Positions 11,261 to 23,390 of a DNA stretch of 64,000 bases are shown one piece after another. Numbering within the stretch: the stretch's first letter is position 1; each line of letters opens with the position of its first letter. The translations under genes were made by a program, and so were the position numbers. Below the pieces are notes generated by a model. It did not search any database and was not told the origin of the DNA. It saw only the letters and a list, made by a program, of their open reading frames with translations. Source of the stretch: Chrysomallon squamiferum. Its lineage: Eukaryota; Mollusca; Gastropoda; Neomphalida; Peltospiridae. The stretch covers positions 15,875,476-15,939,475 of the forward strand of contig CM022665.1 of the NCBI GenBank assembly GCA_012295275.1. The letters run 5' to 3'.

Positions 11261-12178
<918 letters not shown>

Positions 12179-12300
12179 TTGTTATTGCCGCTCTCTTCAA
12201 AACGGGGTGTCAGACAAGGAGCTTACTTGACCCAGTATGTGTTTTCAGTATTTGACACTTTGACTTTGTTTGCGGACAGTAATTTTTTTTTTCTTTTTTT
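12179..12300 (+). pseudogene. Reverse-transcriptase relic (non-LTR retrotransposon)
   Basis: The + frame from 12179 reads SSKRGVRQGAYLTQYVFSVF and then, eleven residues later, LFAD. RGVRQG (12203-12220) followed by a hydrophobic LxxxxFxxF-like stretch matches the conserved block of LINE-type reverse transcriptases (GVRQG-x-LSP-x-LF), and FAD recalls the start of the catalytic FADD box. In intact enzymes these blocks are tens of residues further apart, so the relic would carry an internal deletion. The second Asp is lost and the frame ends in T-rich DNA. The match is short and could be chance. Confidence 0.35.
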
Positions 12301-12460
12301 CTTCATTCCTATAAAAATTCGAAGCGTTAAATCTTTACATATGCGAAAACATACACACAAAAAATAAAAAGTCTTGGGGAGTAATTTCTCTTGTCAAAAG
12401 GATATCTCGTAACACCTTTGTAAAGAAATATTCTGCCTGTTATGTACTTATAGGATACGC

Positions 12461-12487
12461 TTTTTTTTTTTTTTTTTTTTTTTTTTT
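12461..12487. repeat. Poly(T) tract
   Basis: Uninterrupted T-run of about 27, possibly the tail of a minus-strand retroposon. Confidence 0.97.
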
Positions 12488-13130
12488 GTTTTGTTTTTTT
12501 CGGACAAATATATATCCATATGGAGTTACTTCCCTTATCACATGCTTTTCATATAGGGGTTAAAAAAAAAAACTGTTGGTATTTATAAATATTACGGTAA
12601 TTCTTTGCTGGTTGTGTGGTCCCCAGTACAAAAGAACCCTACCTACATCGCGACTTTTCAATGCTTAGCTTATTTTCTCGTGCCTTGTATGTATTCTGTG
12701 CCTGTCACATGGCAGTACGTTCTGTCAGAAATCGTGTTATGCCGAACCCGGAACGGAAAAACAATTAACTATCCCCGAAAATTCATAATAATAATTTCAT
12801 CCTAAACAAGTTATATTGAAAATGATGCACGGGATTAAACCTAGTAATAATTTACTATCCAAAACACTCGTAGACATAATATATATCTCTGCGACAAGGC
12901 ACTGGAGAAAATATGGAAAGACTGAGAATAGTAATTATACTACCCCCAAATTGTTTTTTTTTCCTCCTCCCCGATATCCATGATTAAACAATGCTGTGGC
13001 GGTAAAGTCAATCATTTATAAGTTTTTATTCTATTTTATCTTATTTTTTGGTTTGAGAAAATTATCATCATTAATAACAAATTATAACAACTGTAATGTT
13101 ACAGAACATTTGAAAACCCCGTTTTAGTCC
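12488..13130. other. Low-copy DNA, nothing recognised
   Basis: Mixed sequence, repeat-poor. Short open frames (such as 12605-12805 on +) have no recognisable domain. Confidence 0.5.
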
Positions 13131-13136
13131 TTCAAC

Positions 13137-13236
13137 TTTGTAGTCGCGACGTCATTGCGTACTTGAAGTACTGATAATTATTATTATTATTATTATTTTT
13201 TTGACTACGCTCTGTACGCAGTGACGTCGACTACAA
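13137..13236. repeat. Inverted repeat with CRE-like arms
   Basis: Left arm 13137-13162 (tgtagtcgcgacgtcattgc, then gtac) pairs with right arm 13214-13236 (gtacgcagtgacgtcgac, then taca) with one 2-nt bulge and one mismatch. The loop of about 50 bp contains (TTA)n. Both arms contain a gacgtc core. It could be a remnant of a small foldback element. Confidence 0.7.
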
Positions 13237-13289
13237 AAGAACGGCCGTACACAGATGTTTTAAAGTATTTTATACTTCGTTGATAAGAT

Positions 13290-13338
13290 TTGACAAACAA
13301 AATAAAATAAAAATAAAAATAAATTAAATTAAATAAAA

Positions 13339-13370
<32 letters not shown>

Positions 13371-13372
13371 CA
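13290..13372. repeat. (AAAT)n/(AAAAT)n microsatellite
   Basis: A-rich tetra- and pentanucleotide repeats ending in pure (AAAT)8 at 13340-13370. Confidence 0.95.
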
Positions 13373-13524
13373 TAAAAACCTTAGTAGTATGCATAATATA
13401 TTTATGTTATTTCTTCTTACCACCAAAGTTATGGTTTAAGCATGATACTATATAATGTACTATTAAAAATATTCATATACGTATGCTTCGGCAGTGAAGA
13501 CAATGCTTGAACATTAAAAGTAAT

Positions 13525-13527
<3 letters not shown>

Positions 13528-13557
<30 letters not shown>
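13528..13557. repeat. Poly(T) tract
   Basis: Uninterrupted run of about 30 T. Confidence 0.97.
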
Positions 13558-13563
<6 letters not shown>

Positions 13564-13643
13564 GTAATAAACTGTATTGGGAACGGTAGAGTTAATGTAT
13601 AACTGAATATGTGTACGTGTTTATTAATATATGTATACGTACG

Positions 13644-13648
<5 letters not shown>

Positions 13649-13701
<53 letters not shown>

Positions 13702-13800
13702 TAACAACAACAACAACAACAACAACAACAATAATAATAATAATAATAATAATAAAGACTATTTTTATATTATTATTATAGTTGTTGTTGTTGTTGTTAT
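13649..13800. repeat. (AAT)n-(AAC)n-(AAT)n with inverted (TTA)(GTT)
   Basis: AAT/AAC array 13649-13755 followed by TTA and GTT words at 13768-13798 that are their complement, so the block can fold back on itself. Confidence 0.95.
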
Positions 13801-14374
13801 TAACTTCTTATAAATTTTCTTCTAATATACATTATTATTAAAAATATTAAGGAACAAAAGTATTTCTTTAGATACTATCAACAGCGAATTATTGCTATTA
13901 GTGACAGATTTAAAATATGAAATATTATATAAAAATATGTAAAAATACAAAATTAAATTACCATACCCCACCCACCGAAAAAAATAAATAAAATTAAAAT
14001 AATAATAAACACCACTGTCATTTAATATTTTCTAATATCTAATTTGTATATTTAGCATGAGTTTTATTAGTTAAATCTTATATGCGAAAAAGTAGAATAT
14101 ATAAGAATTAACTGTTTTATAGCAAAATATAGATATTTAATTGTCTGTGTCAGCATGTGTATGAGCATGTACATGCGTGTGCATGTTTGTAGGTATTTAT
14201 CTATGAATGTTTGTAAGTCTGCGTTGTATTTATATTTGCATGTATTTTCTTTTATGTGTATGTAGAAATATGTTATTATTTTTGTTGTATATTTAAAATC
14301 AGCTGTTCGTTTAGTGTGTGTGTTTGTGTATGTATATGTATGTATATATATCGAAAGGTCTCAGTATATTTTCC
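13801..14374. other. AT-rich non-coding DNA
   Basis: No simple repeat longer than about 20 bp until TG/TA-rich words at 14150-14350. No gene seen. Confidence 0.7.
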
Positions 14375-14610
14375 TTTCAATCTCTCTCTCTCTCCTTCCT
14401 TTTTTCTCTGCCCGTCCGTCTTATCATCATCTTTATTTCTCCGTTTCTCTTTCTTTTTTCCTTCCTTTCCCTCCCCCTTAATCTATTACTTCATTCTATC
14501 TTTATCAGTTTATCTCCTTCTTTCTCCTTTTCCTTGTTTATCTGCTCTTCCTACCCGCTAAAACTCTCAGTCATTCTCCTTTTTCTTATCGTTTTCTCTC
14601 CCTATAAGAC

Positions 14611-14706
<96 letters not shown>

Positions 14707-14715
14707 ACATAATAT
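14375..14715. repeat. Pyrimidine-rich tract ending in (CT)43
   Basis: A degenerate C/T-rich region from 14375 leads into a pure CT repeat at 14616-14702. Long polypurine-polypyrimidine mirror tracts of this kind can form triplex (H-) DNA. The leucine/serine frames read through it are artefacts. Confidence 0.95.
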
Positions 14716-15340
14716 AGCAGGGTGTCTGTTAAATGTATCCATTTCTTTTAATATGTCTTCCTAACATTATTTATGAATCAAATTACTTTTTTTGTATTAT
14801 TTAATAGTCGCCATAACACCTATTGTTTCTTTTCAAATTCTCTGTTGTGCAGTTTTTTGTGTTTCTTCTTTTCTTTTGTGTCGTATACTAAATTTCCATT
14901 CTGTTGTGGTTCTAACCTGGGAACGTGTCAGAAAACATAGATTTTTGACAATCGCACTCTTTAAAAACATAAAGTCAGTGCATAAAAACGTCAACAGCAT
15001 GCCACGTTTGTTCTTGCGCGGCAAAAAAACATTTTCAGTTATTGCTAGCAGCAAAAAGGCTGGCTCTTTTATGAATCATTTAGTTCGCATGAGAAATTAA
15101 ATGTAAATACTCCGACCGTAAGTACTGCCACGCCTTAATGTCTTTGGCGGTGTGTCGCGTTGTTTTTGGGGATGTTTTTTGTTTTTCTTTTCTTTTCTAT
15201 GAGAATGTAAAATAGAAGGGTTGGTAGGGGTATACATTGTTCGTTTTATTTTTTGTATTTATTAATTCATTTTTTATTTTTTTATTTTGTAGGGAAGAGA
15301 TATTAATAGATCGTGTATTTAGACTTGAAATCAAAAATAA
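14716..15340. other. Low-copy DNA, nothing recognised
   Basis: Repeat-poor sequence with an open frame at 14792-15100 (+, non-ATG start) of 102 codons lacking any recognisable motif. Treated as non-coding. Confidence 0.5.
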
Positions 15341-15342
15341 TT

Positions 15343-15503
15343 AAATAGTAGTAGTAGTAGTAGTAATAATAATAATAATAATAAATAAATAAATTGTAAT
15401 CATAAGGACGATGAAGATGAAGATGATACTATTACTACCAGTATTATTATTAATAATAAAAAAATAAAAATAAAATAAAATAACACACACACACACACAC
15501 ACA
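15343..15503. repeat. (TAG)n-(AAT)n...(CA)10 microsatellites
   Basis: TAG and AAT repeats 15343-15392, GAT words near 15410-15426, AAAAT words, then (CA) at 15484-15502. Confidence 0.95.
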
Positions 15504-16200
15504 AAAGCCCCCGAAAAGATTAAGGACATTTTCTAAATCGATACAAAGTGTAAATTAATTCCCGTCATTCACAGTTTCTCTTACCTTCAACTGAACCTTC
15601 TAAATAAAATCACCCGACATGTAAAGTATAGATCCTCTTTTAGCAACAAACAGTATTACGTTAAAGCATTATTGACGTCATGGGCTTTCGGAACTTTTCG
15701 CATCACTTCGGCAAACTAGGGTTTAGATCAAATTATCCGAGTATCAAAAAAAAAATTAAAATTAAAATTAAATAAATAAAGATAAAAATAAAAATAAAAT
15801 TGACGAAAATCTTAGAAAGGTATGATCAGCAATTATTCATTGGATACAAAATTTTTCCTAACGTGATCTTTAATTTACTCACGTATGCAATCTCACAGTT
15901 TACTTTATTAAATTATTACAAATACAGTTTATAGTATCACTGACAAGCTTATGTTTAGATACAGTTAATGCATAACCTAGTATCAATAGAAAATAATATA
16001 TTTATATCTAGTTACAGTCCGAAACAGAATAAAGGTCATGCTGATATTAACAGACTACAGGCTGAAATATGATATGAAAGACTGAATACGAAGATTAGCA
16101 ACAACATATCTTTTACATATTGTAAATTCACTAAATATCAAAGGATATACTTTGATGGAACAATGGTAATATAATATATTAGAGTTACCTGTTTTTATTG
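15504..16200. other. Low-copy AT-rich DNA
   Basis: Contains one perfect tgacgtca octamer near 15673 (a CRE/ATF-type site). No open frame of note. Confidence 0.5.
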
Positions 16201-16234
16201 CATTAGTCAGCAGGAAACATTTGTATAAAAAAGT

Positions 16235-16238
16235 ATAA

Positions 16239-16269
<31 letters not shown>

Positions 16270-16349
16270 AGAAGGAAAGAAAGAAAGAAAGTAAAAAGGA
16301 AAAAAGAAACTAACAGAAAAATTTAAGGATAACGATAACAACAACAATG

Positions 16350-16395
<46 letters not shown>

Positions 16396-16425
16396 TAATA
16401 ATAAATAGGCTACCACAACAACAAC
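16235..16425. repeat. (AAAT)n, (GAAA)n, (AAT)n block
   Basis: AAAT repeats 16240-16270, GAAA repeats 16270-16292, AAT repeats 16349-16405, then CAA repeats. Confidence 0.96.
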
Positions 16426-16429
16426 AAAA

Positions 16430-17055
16430 AAACATTACATTTGTCTAGCATTTCCCCAGTTAGTTACAGCCAAGAGCAGATACGTGGATGCGATCCCACA
16501 ACCTAACAGTGATGGCTCAACTTCAGCGCCACCTAAGTCGATTTTTTTTTTTTTTTTTTTCCCAGACAAAGTAATTTTAGATTCAAGCTGGTGAGAAGCA
16601 GCGAACATAAAACCGACGTTACATCGTAATACGTGTGGTAAATATAGGCAAGCCACAATAGTGTAACAAACAGGATTCACTCCGAATTTTTAAACATCCC
16701 CTCCCAAGTCCAAAACGACCAATTTGACTGTCAGAAAATTATTATCATTCTCTCTAGTCTCATAATGTAATTTTCTGAGTGACCTCACTCGGCCAGGGGT
16801 TAGGCAGGCCGCGGTGGACGATTTTCCGGGTGAATGATTTTGGACAGAGGGAAAAGGAAAAGCCTTGAAGTCATAAGACAAGTGCGTCGTAACACGGGTA
16901 CACTGAAAGAAACAGGTAACGCGTAATGAAATAATGCTAATGGCCGTGTTCCCGTCTTTCTTTACATGCCACGCGAATCTGGTGTGAAAACAACTAGGAG
17001 TTATGAGCCTGAGGTTCTAGGATCGATTACAGTGAACGTCACCTTTGTGAGAGGA
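16430..17055. other. Low-copy island interrupted by poly(T) 16541-16560
   Basis: GC-richer, repeat-poor DNA on both sides of a T-run. It contains ggccaggggttaggcaggcc near 16789-16808 and, on the minus strand, the CTCF-core decamer AGGTGGCGCT (complement of 16525-16534). The end (gaggttctaggatcg near 17010, then gtgaacgtcacc and an A-run) looks like the box-B side and tail of a decayed tRNA-derived retroposon. Minus frames at 16435-16680 and 16690-16881 carry no known domain. Confidence 0.4.
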
Positions 17056-17078
17056 AAAAAAAAAAAAAAAAAAAAAAG
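17056..17078. repeat. Poly(A) tract, possible retroposon tail
   Basis: A-run directly after gtgagagg. See the box-B-like sequence about 45 bp upstream. Confidence 0.9.
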
Positions 17079-17699
17079 AAGAGAATTAAAGATAATACTA
17101 AATGTATATATATATATATATATTTTTATTTTTTTTTAAAGAAGGAGAAAGAAAAAAAGAAGAATCAAAGGTAAATTGTTACTTAAATAAATATAAATTG
17201 AAAGACAGACAGATAAATAAACAAATAAAATAACACTGATGTAAAAATATGCATTAACTAAACATTTGAATAGACATAGAAAGAAAAAGTAATAATAATA
17301 ATAATAAGTTTAAAAATATAAAAGTACGAAAAAGGAAATAATCACAGCAATAAAATATTACAATAAAATTATAACACAAGAAACAGCAAGAAGTCCATTA
17401 GTGATTATAAAGCAGGTAATTACATAAACTAGTTTAATAAAATAAATCCTGTCCAAAAATGTCTTCTGGCCTGTAAAGTCCAGGTTCAGTAATCCAGAAA
17501 CTAAAACATATTTCAAGCTTTAATGATATAAAGATGCTATTAAGAACAATTTGACCCAATACTGACTGAGACAAAGAAAAGAGAAGAAAGAAAGAAAGTA
17601 AAAAATGGGTTGTGAAACCAGATTAAAGAACGGTAATCCAAATCACTTTTACTCTTCGCATTTTCTACACACGATCCCGTTAATATGTCACTGCTGCTG
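17079..17699. other. A-rich non-coding DNA
   Basis: Short (TA)n at 17105-17122, AAT near 17290, then unremarkable AT-rich sequence to 17699. Confidence 0.75.
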
Positions 17700-17720
17700 T
17701 TTTTTTTTTTTTTTTTTTTT

Positions 17721-17757
<37 letters not shown>
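17700..17757. repeat. Poly(T)-poly(A) perfect foldback
   Basis: About 23 T, aattt, then about 29 A: a homopolymer palindrome of nearly 60 bp. It may come from two head-to-head retroposon tails or from slippage, and could equally be an assembly artefact. Confidence 0.95.
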
Positions 17758-17758
<1 letters not shown>

Positions 17759-18115
17759 ATTCAAAAAACATACAAAAAAGAAACCAAAAACAACAACAAC
17801 AACAACAAACACACACAAAAATAATAAAATAAATAAATAAAACAACGTTATATCACATTCTGTATAACATTATTTTTTCGTTTTTCACTCTTGCAGTGAA
17901 TTCTCATTTACATTAATCTGATTAGACTCTATTTACTTATTGGCTTGCTGCAGTTTACAATATAAAAGTAATGTAAACCGATTACATGAAACAAATCGCT
18001 GTTCTGTATGGAAACAGGATAATACAGAAGTCGCGTATAGATTTATATAGAACAGAATAGTAACATGAATAAATATATGAAACTCTGAACATGTTTTATT
18101 TTTAATAATAAATAT
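17758..18115. other. AT-rich non-coding DNA
   Basis: AAC and AAAT tracts to 17842, then 270 bp of unremarkable sequence. Confidence 0.75.
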
Positions 18116-18117
18116 AG

Positions 18118-18173
18118 TAATAATAATAATAATAATAATAGTGTTAGTAGTAGTAGTAGTAATTATTATTTAT

Positions 18174-18245
<72 letters not shown>
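18118..18245. repeat. (AAT)n-(TAG)n-(GA)33 microsatellites
   Basis: AAT to 18140, TAG 18145-18161, pure GA from 18178 to 18244. Confidence 0.98.
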
Positions 18246-18249
<4 letters not shown>

Positions 18250-18579
18250 TACTCATGATGATGATATATATCAAAGGTATATTTTTATATAAATTTTATT
18301 TAAAATTAAATAGATTAATAGTCTATGTGAATATATTGGAATTGAAGCAAATGTAAAGAGAATAACATTATTTTGTGATCACGAAACAATTCAGTTTATG
18401 TAATTCATGCTGCATTAATTACAATTCCATACATATATTTGTGATATATCATTAGTTTTAACTATATTAAATTGTGTGTTTCACTCATATATTAGGAATA
18501 AAATATGGTTTTATTTCCAGTATATGTGATTAAAATATAAAAATTCATAACTGTATTAAATATTCATAATAATTAAAAT
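18246..18579. other. AT-rich non-coding DNA
   Basis: Nothing beyond AT-rich sequence. No gene seen. Confidence 0.75.
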
Positions 18580-18885
18580 AGTAATAGTAATAATAGTGGT
18601 ATAGTGGTAGTATTATTATTATTATTAGTAGTAGTAGTAATAATAATAATAATATTAGTAGTAGTAGTAGTGGTAGTAATGGTAGTTACAGGCAATGGCA
18701 ATAGCATCAGTAGCAATAATTTTAGTATTAGCATTAACAGTAGCAATAGTTTTTGTAGTTGTTCTTTATTATTATTATTAATATTAGTAGTAGTAGTAGT
18801 AGTAATATTAGTAGTGGTAGTAGTAATGGTAGAAGCAGCCCTGGACGTAGCAGTAATAGGTATATTAGTAGGAATAATACGTCTG
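18580..18885. repeat. TAG/TTA/AAT period-3 cloud
   Basis: About 300 bp of TAG, TTA, AAT and AGC words in register. Both strands stay open for 90-125 codons purely because of the 3-bp period. Confidence 0.93.
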
Positions 18886-19138
18886 TAACTATTTTTATTC
18901 AGTAATCCGATATTTATATTTTTATTACCATCTGCATGTATGAAAATGTCCATATATTATTTTCTACGCATTCGTTTATGTATATTCATGTCAGGGCGCT
19001 TTATTTTGTACACGTTAATTCGATTTAAAATATGTATTCGATCTAGTACTTAATACTAACTTTAATTCTGCTTAAAGACATTTTCTTTGGGAAACAATCA
19101 GTCTAACCTTAATTAAAAGTCATAAGAGTTTGGAGAGC
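18886..19138. other. Low-copy AT-rich DNA
   Basis: No motif or frame of note. Ends at an 18-20 A run (19139-19158). Confidence 0.6.
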
Positions 19139-19159
19139 AAAAAAAAAAAAAAAAAAAAG

Positions 19160-19562
19160 TGTTGTTTAAAATTCGTGTAGGTTTCTTGTAAGCCGGTTCC
19201 CGAAAACTTACCCAGTGTTATGACACAAACTAGCGACTGTTCATGTTTGCGTATTGATTAAAAACAGTCTTTTGCCGGCTTACTCCTAATTTAAGATACA
19301 CCTCCGACATCGCTTTAACAAACATTTGTCCAAGCGAAGATCGTTGTCTGTGAATGAACAGTTAGTTTTCTGGAATGTAGCACCTCCGTCCAAATCTCCC
19401 GACAGGTGTCGAGAATTTGCGAGACTACGACCCTATGTACAGAGCCGTCCGCGCAAGAAATGTTGGCTCTTTACAGTGTTCAAAGTAAACCGCGTCAGCT
19501 TCTCGTCTTTGCGAGAAACAGCTATCTACAAGCCAAAATAGAATGCAAATGAAACGATTAAT

Positions 19563-19563
<1 letters not shown>
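19160..19563. other. Low-copy island
   Basis: About 400 bp of repeat-poor, CpG-containing sequence. gtaagccgg near 19190 and its complement ccggcttac near 19277 form short inverted arms. A + frame at 19326-19541 (71 codons, non-ATG start) has no recognised domain. Regulatory or exonic identity cannot be decided. Confidence 0.4.

Positions 19564-19594
<31 letters not shown>
19564..19594. repeat. Poly(T) tract
   Basis: Uninterrupted run of about 31 T. Confidence 0.97.
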
Positions 19595-19595
<1 letters not shown>

Positions 19596-20397
19596 ACTAC
19601 CCGATTTTGTTTAGTTTTGGTGGTAATAAATTTAAAGGGCCCCTTATTTTGTTAATACTGTTTGGGGTAATTTATTTAATGGATAAATATAAAAATGAAT
19701 TAACCCTTTCCCCTCCAAAACTGTGTCAGCACATTTTTTTTCTTTTATTATCAAACAAACAAATAATAAAACAAAATAAAACAGCAACAACAACACCAAA
19801 AAAGGAAAAAAAGAAAATACAGCAAAAAATAAACAAACACCCACAACAATAAAACAAAAACCCACAATAATAAGACAAAACAAACAAACAAACAAAAAAC
19901 CCCAACAAAACAACAACCCACAAAAATCAACCCAAAACGAATCATCCGCCCAAAAAACGACACAAAAAATAAAAAAAAAAAAATCATAACAATAAAAAAC
20001 AACAATAAAGTAACAAACAACAACCAAAATTAGATTACCCTAAACTACAGTAACATCAATAACAAAACTGTGATTAAATAGTATAAAATAAAGTAAGAAC
20101 AAATTTTTATGACTTAGTTTTTATGTCTGTGCGAAAATATTGTTATCTGTCTGCAGAAAGAGAGAAAAATAAGGAGACGGTAAGGAAAATAGAGATGATA
20201 GAGAGATAGACAAAGGAAAGAAATTATTAGAACTAAAACAGAAATGCATTACTAATTTAATTACAGAAAAAAAAAAAAAAAAAAAATAAAAAATGAATAT
20301 CGACATTAATTATATTTTATATGGTATCACGAATAAATGACAAACACATATTTAATAATGTTGTAATGTTGGCAAAATACATTTTTTTTTCATAGTA

Positions 20398-20400
<3 letters not shown>
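19595..20400. other. A/C-rich then A-rich non-coding DNA
   Basis: From 19750 to 20010 the + strand is almost free of G and consists of CAA/CAAA/CCAA words, a strongly skewed low-complexity stretch. An A-run lies at about 20266-20286. Frames here are artefacts of skewed composition. Confidence 0.8.
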
Positions 20401-20489
<89 letters not shown>

Positions 20490-20490
20490 G

Positions 20491-20535
<45 letters not shown>

Positions 20536-20552
20536 ATGTGTGTGTGTCTCTC
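20401..20552. repeat. (CT)42-(TA)n-(TG)n compound microsatellite
   Basis: Pure CT 20401-20485, TA to 20513, TG to about 20548. Confidence 0.98.
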
Positions 20553-21035
20553 ACCCTCATACTTTCTCACTTCTCTCTCTTCCCTCTTTCTGACTTGATT
20601 GTGTGGTATATCCAATTCAAGTCACGAAAAGGCAAAACTGTGACATTCACGTTAAAAAGAGATTGCCTTGTCAAAGTCCGTGTTTGTAGTTGAGATTGGC
20701 AAGTTGAAATTGGGATCACCTTCATTCACTTAGTTACAGCGATTTGTTGATCTTGTGGGATGAGAAGTTGCATTCAGTTATCCCCCTTTATGAGACGACA
20801 ATAAAGAAAACAGCGTCACTTCCGCTTTTGAAAGCAAGCCTAAAAGTTCTGTTGAAATAATAAGGGTGTACGATCTGCAAAATTTCCGAGGAACTGAATA
20901 AGGAAGAAACGTATTTAGTAATGGAAATCATTTATTTGTTTAATAAAAATAAGAAGGATTTAATTAAAGGTCTGGGAGAAAATTTGACCCCTTCCCTAAC
21001 CCCTCTCTCTGTCTCGTTCTTCTCTCTTCTCCCTA
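20553..21035. other. Low-copy DNA
   Basis: About 300 bp (20600-20900) without repeats and with moderate GC. No gene recognised. Confidence 0.5.
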
Positions 21036-21100
21036 ATAATAATAATAATAATAATAGTGTTGATGATGATGATGTTGATGATTATGATGATGATGATAAC
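21036..21100. repeat. (AAT)n-(GAT)n microsatellite
   Basis: AAT repeats pass into GAT repeats. Confidence 0.95.
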
Positions 21101-21499
21101 AAAAGTAACAAATTATTTATTTGTTTATTTAAATATTTATTTCATCAGCTCAAAGATTATATTTTACGCTTATTAAATGAATTAGTTTTACTGTCTTATA
21201 AAGTGAGGAAAAGAAAAAGTGTTATTTGTAATATTAATTTTTATAAAAATAAAATTTCAGTAAAAAGAAGTAAAATAATAAAGAAAAATATCACAGATAA
21301 ATAAATAAATAAATAAATAAAACAATAAAACTATTAGTAATATTAGAAAAGAAAACGAACAATATCGAAGAAAATCAAACAGAATTATATACAGAAATTA
21401 TTTTATTGAATTTTTTTTTTCTCTGGACCTAAAGAATATAATTTTAATAAAAGCATTAGTAACATTTCATATTACTGCTATTATTAACATTTAGCATTT
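21101..21499. other. A/T-rich non-coding DNA
   Basis: Includes (AAAT) at 21297-21320. No gene seen. Confidence 0.75.
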
Positions 21500-22340
21500 T
21501 CAAAATTTAATTTAGCCTAATGTCAAAATGATTGGACTGGAAGGAACAAAAATAATCATAACATAAAAAGTTAGCAGTACAACGGACATATTGAAGCAAT
21601 TTAATGTATTACATGGATGGTGGGTTACTGGCAACTGTATCCTCTCATTAACGTCGCCAAACTCCTGTCCCAGGTGATGATTGCAAGAAAAGCCTTTTGT
21701 TGTTGAGAGAACTGATAGAAATTCTGTAAACATCGAATCAAGTGGCATTGCCCACACCAGTCAGGAGCCACTGTTCACCGCACTCTGCGAGAGTCACTTC
21801 ATATCATAATTGGAGGTGGAACTGCCGACTGCAACTATTGAATTTCCTTAGTCCCTCTTGACCTCTGACCCAGAGATTAACCAATCAAACGGCAAAGTTC
21901 TTTTGGCCTTTCGGCTTTGACTGGATCTCCTGCAGGGGCTACGCCTGATGACAAATTGAAGTTACAAGACATCGAGACCACGGCAGCCCTTTGCCATATG
22001 TCATCCACCCGAGACAATGGACTCCGTCTTGAGAGGAACCGGCCAGCGGTCATTCTGGACAAAGATTCCCCGAACCCATATGAAAACAATGTTTGCGTTT
22101 ATTCTTAACGGCTGTAGCGGACGACTTGTGTTAATTGGTACAAGCAGGGAGGCTATTGGCCAGTGCTGTGTTTTGATACAAAGTGACAATCGTTAATGAG
22201 CAGGCATGCAAGAGGCTAAGAACCCGGCTGCCTCGTCGTTGTTGACAACGTGCCTTTTGTGTATCGATATCCACAGCGGTAGTATTTCTTCTCGGGACTG
22301 GTCAGCTTTTTGTTGGGACAAGTGACCCATGGTCAGTATG
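21500..22340. other. Largest GC-balanced low-copy island
   Basis: More than 800 bp without a microsatellite, with GC near that expected of exons or promoters. On + a possible acceptor (tctcctgcag, AG at 21934-21935) opens a frame to 22108 containing PDDKLKLQDIETTA; on - a frame at 21512-21757 contains EFGDVNERIQLPVTHH. Neither matches a family I recognise, and there is no good donor downstream of the first. An inverted CCAAT box (attgg) lies near 22155. Candidate exon or conserved non-coding element. Confidence 0.3.
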
Positions 22341-22620
22341 AAGTGTTTCGCGTGTTACAAGAAGATTGAATGTCAAAACATTTTGTTGGTCACTGCAAGT
22401 TTAATCAGTGCTGTAAGGTGTGGGTGTGTGCTGGACAAGAAGAAATGTCCTTCGGTGGATTACTGACCAAACTATTGGACATTTGATTGGTAAATTTTGT
22501 TTCTGTGATAAGACCATGTCTGTTATAAATTCTCTAATGATAATAATAATAAAAAAGAACCTTCTCTTTGATTTGGTGAAAGAAAGATGCCACATATTTG
22601 CTTAACATAATTTTATGTTA

Positions 22621-22784
22621 TACATACACACATACATACATACATACATACATACATACATACATACATACATACATACATACATACATACATACATACA
22701 TACATACATACAATCATACATACATACATACAATCATACATACATACATACATACATACACACACATTCATACATACAAACATA
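22621..22784. repeat. (TACA)n tetranucleotide array
   Basis: About 160 bp of TACA with two atcataca interruptions near 22711 and 22734. The interruption spacing suggests internal duplication of a block. Confidence 0.98.
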
Positions 22785-23165
22785 TAAAATAATTAAAAAT
22801 AATAAACAAAATAGGAAGATGCTGGACTTTTGTTTTTTTGTTTTTTTTGTACGTCTGAAAGAAACGGATTGACATGTGCTATTTTTCGATTGCGGGCCTT
22901 ACAAGACATTGTCATTAGACACAAACCGAAAACAAATTTCACCAGATATCTGAACGTCTAAAGAAATTCAGCTGCTGTTGTCAAAGTTCAAATAATCATG
23001 AAACGCAGTTCTGTTGACTTGAGACGATATTGTTGATAATATACTGCAGGGACATTAATTCATCATATGTTACAGTAATAATAAATATGACACTGAAAAG
23101 CAATGTCAGTTCTGATCTTGGTTTAAGAATAAGTATGGATCGTTAGACTATTCTTTTAATATTAA
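22785..23165. other. Low-copy DNA, nothing recognised
   Basis: AT-rich, no convincing frame. Confidence 0.55.
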
Positions 23166-23390
23166 TAAATAAATAAATAGTAGTAGTAGTAGTAGTGGTA
23201 TAATGATAGTAAAAATGATGACAATAATAATAATAACAATAACAACAACAGCAATAATAAATAACAATAACAACAACAACAACAACAACAACAACAATAA
23301 TAATAAATAAATAAAATAAATAAACAGATAAACAGACAGCCAGGCAGATTAATAGATAATTAAATAACAACAACAATAATAAAATAGCCA
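23166..23390. repeat. (AAAT)(TAG)(AAT)(AAC) compound block
   Basis: TAG 23179-23198, AAT/AAC mixtures to 23300, AAAT and CAGA words, AAC again at 23367-23380. Confidence 0.95.
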
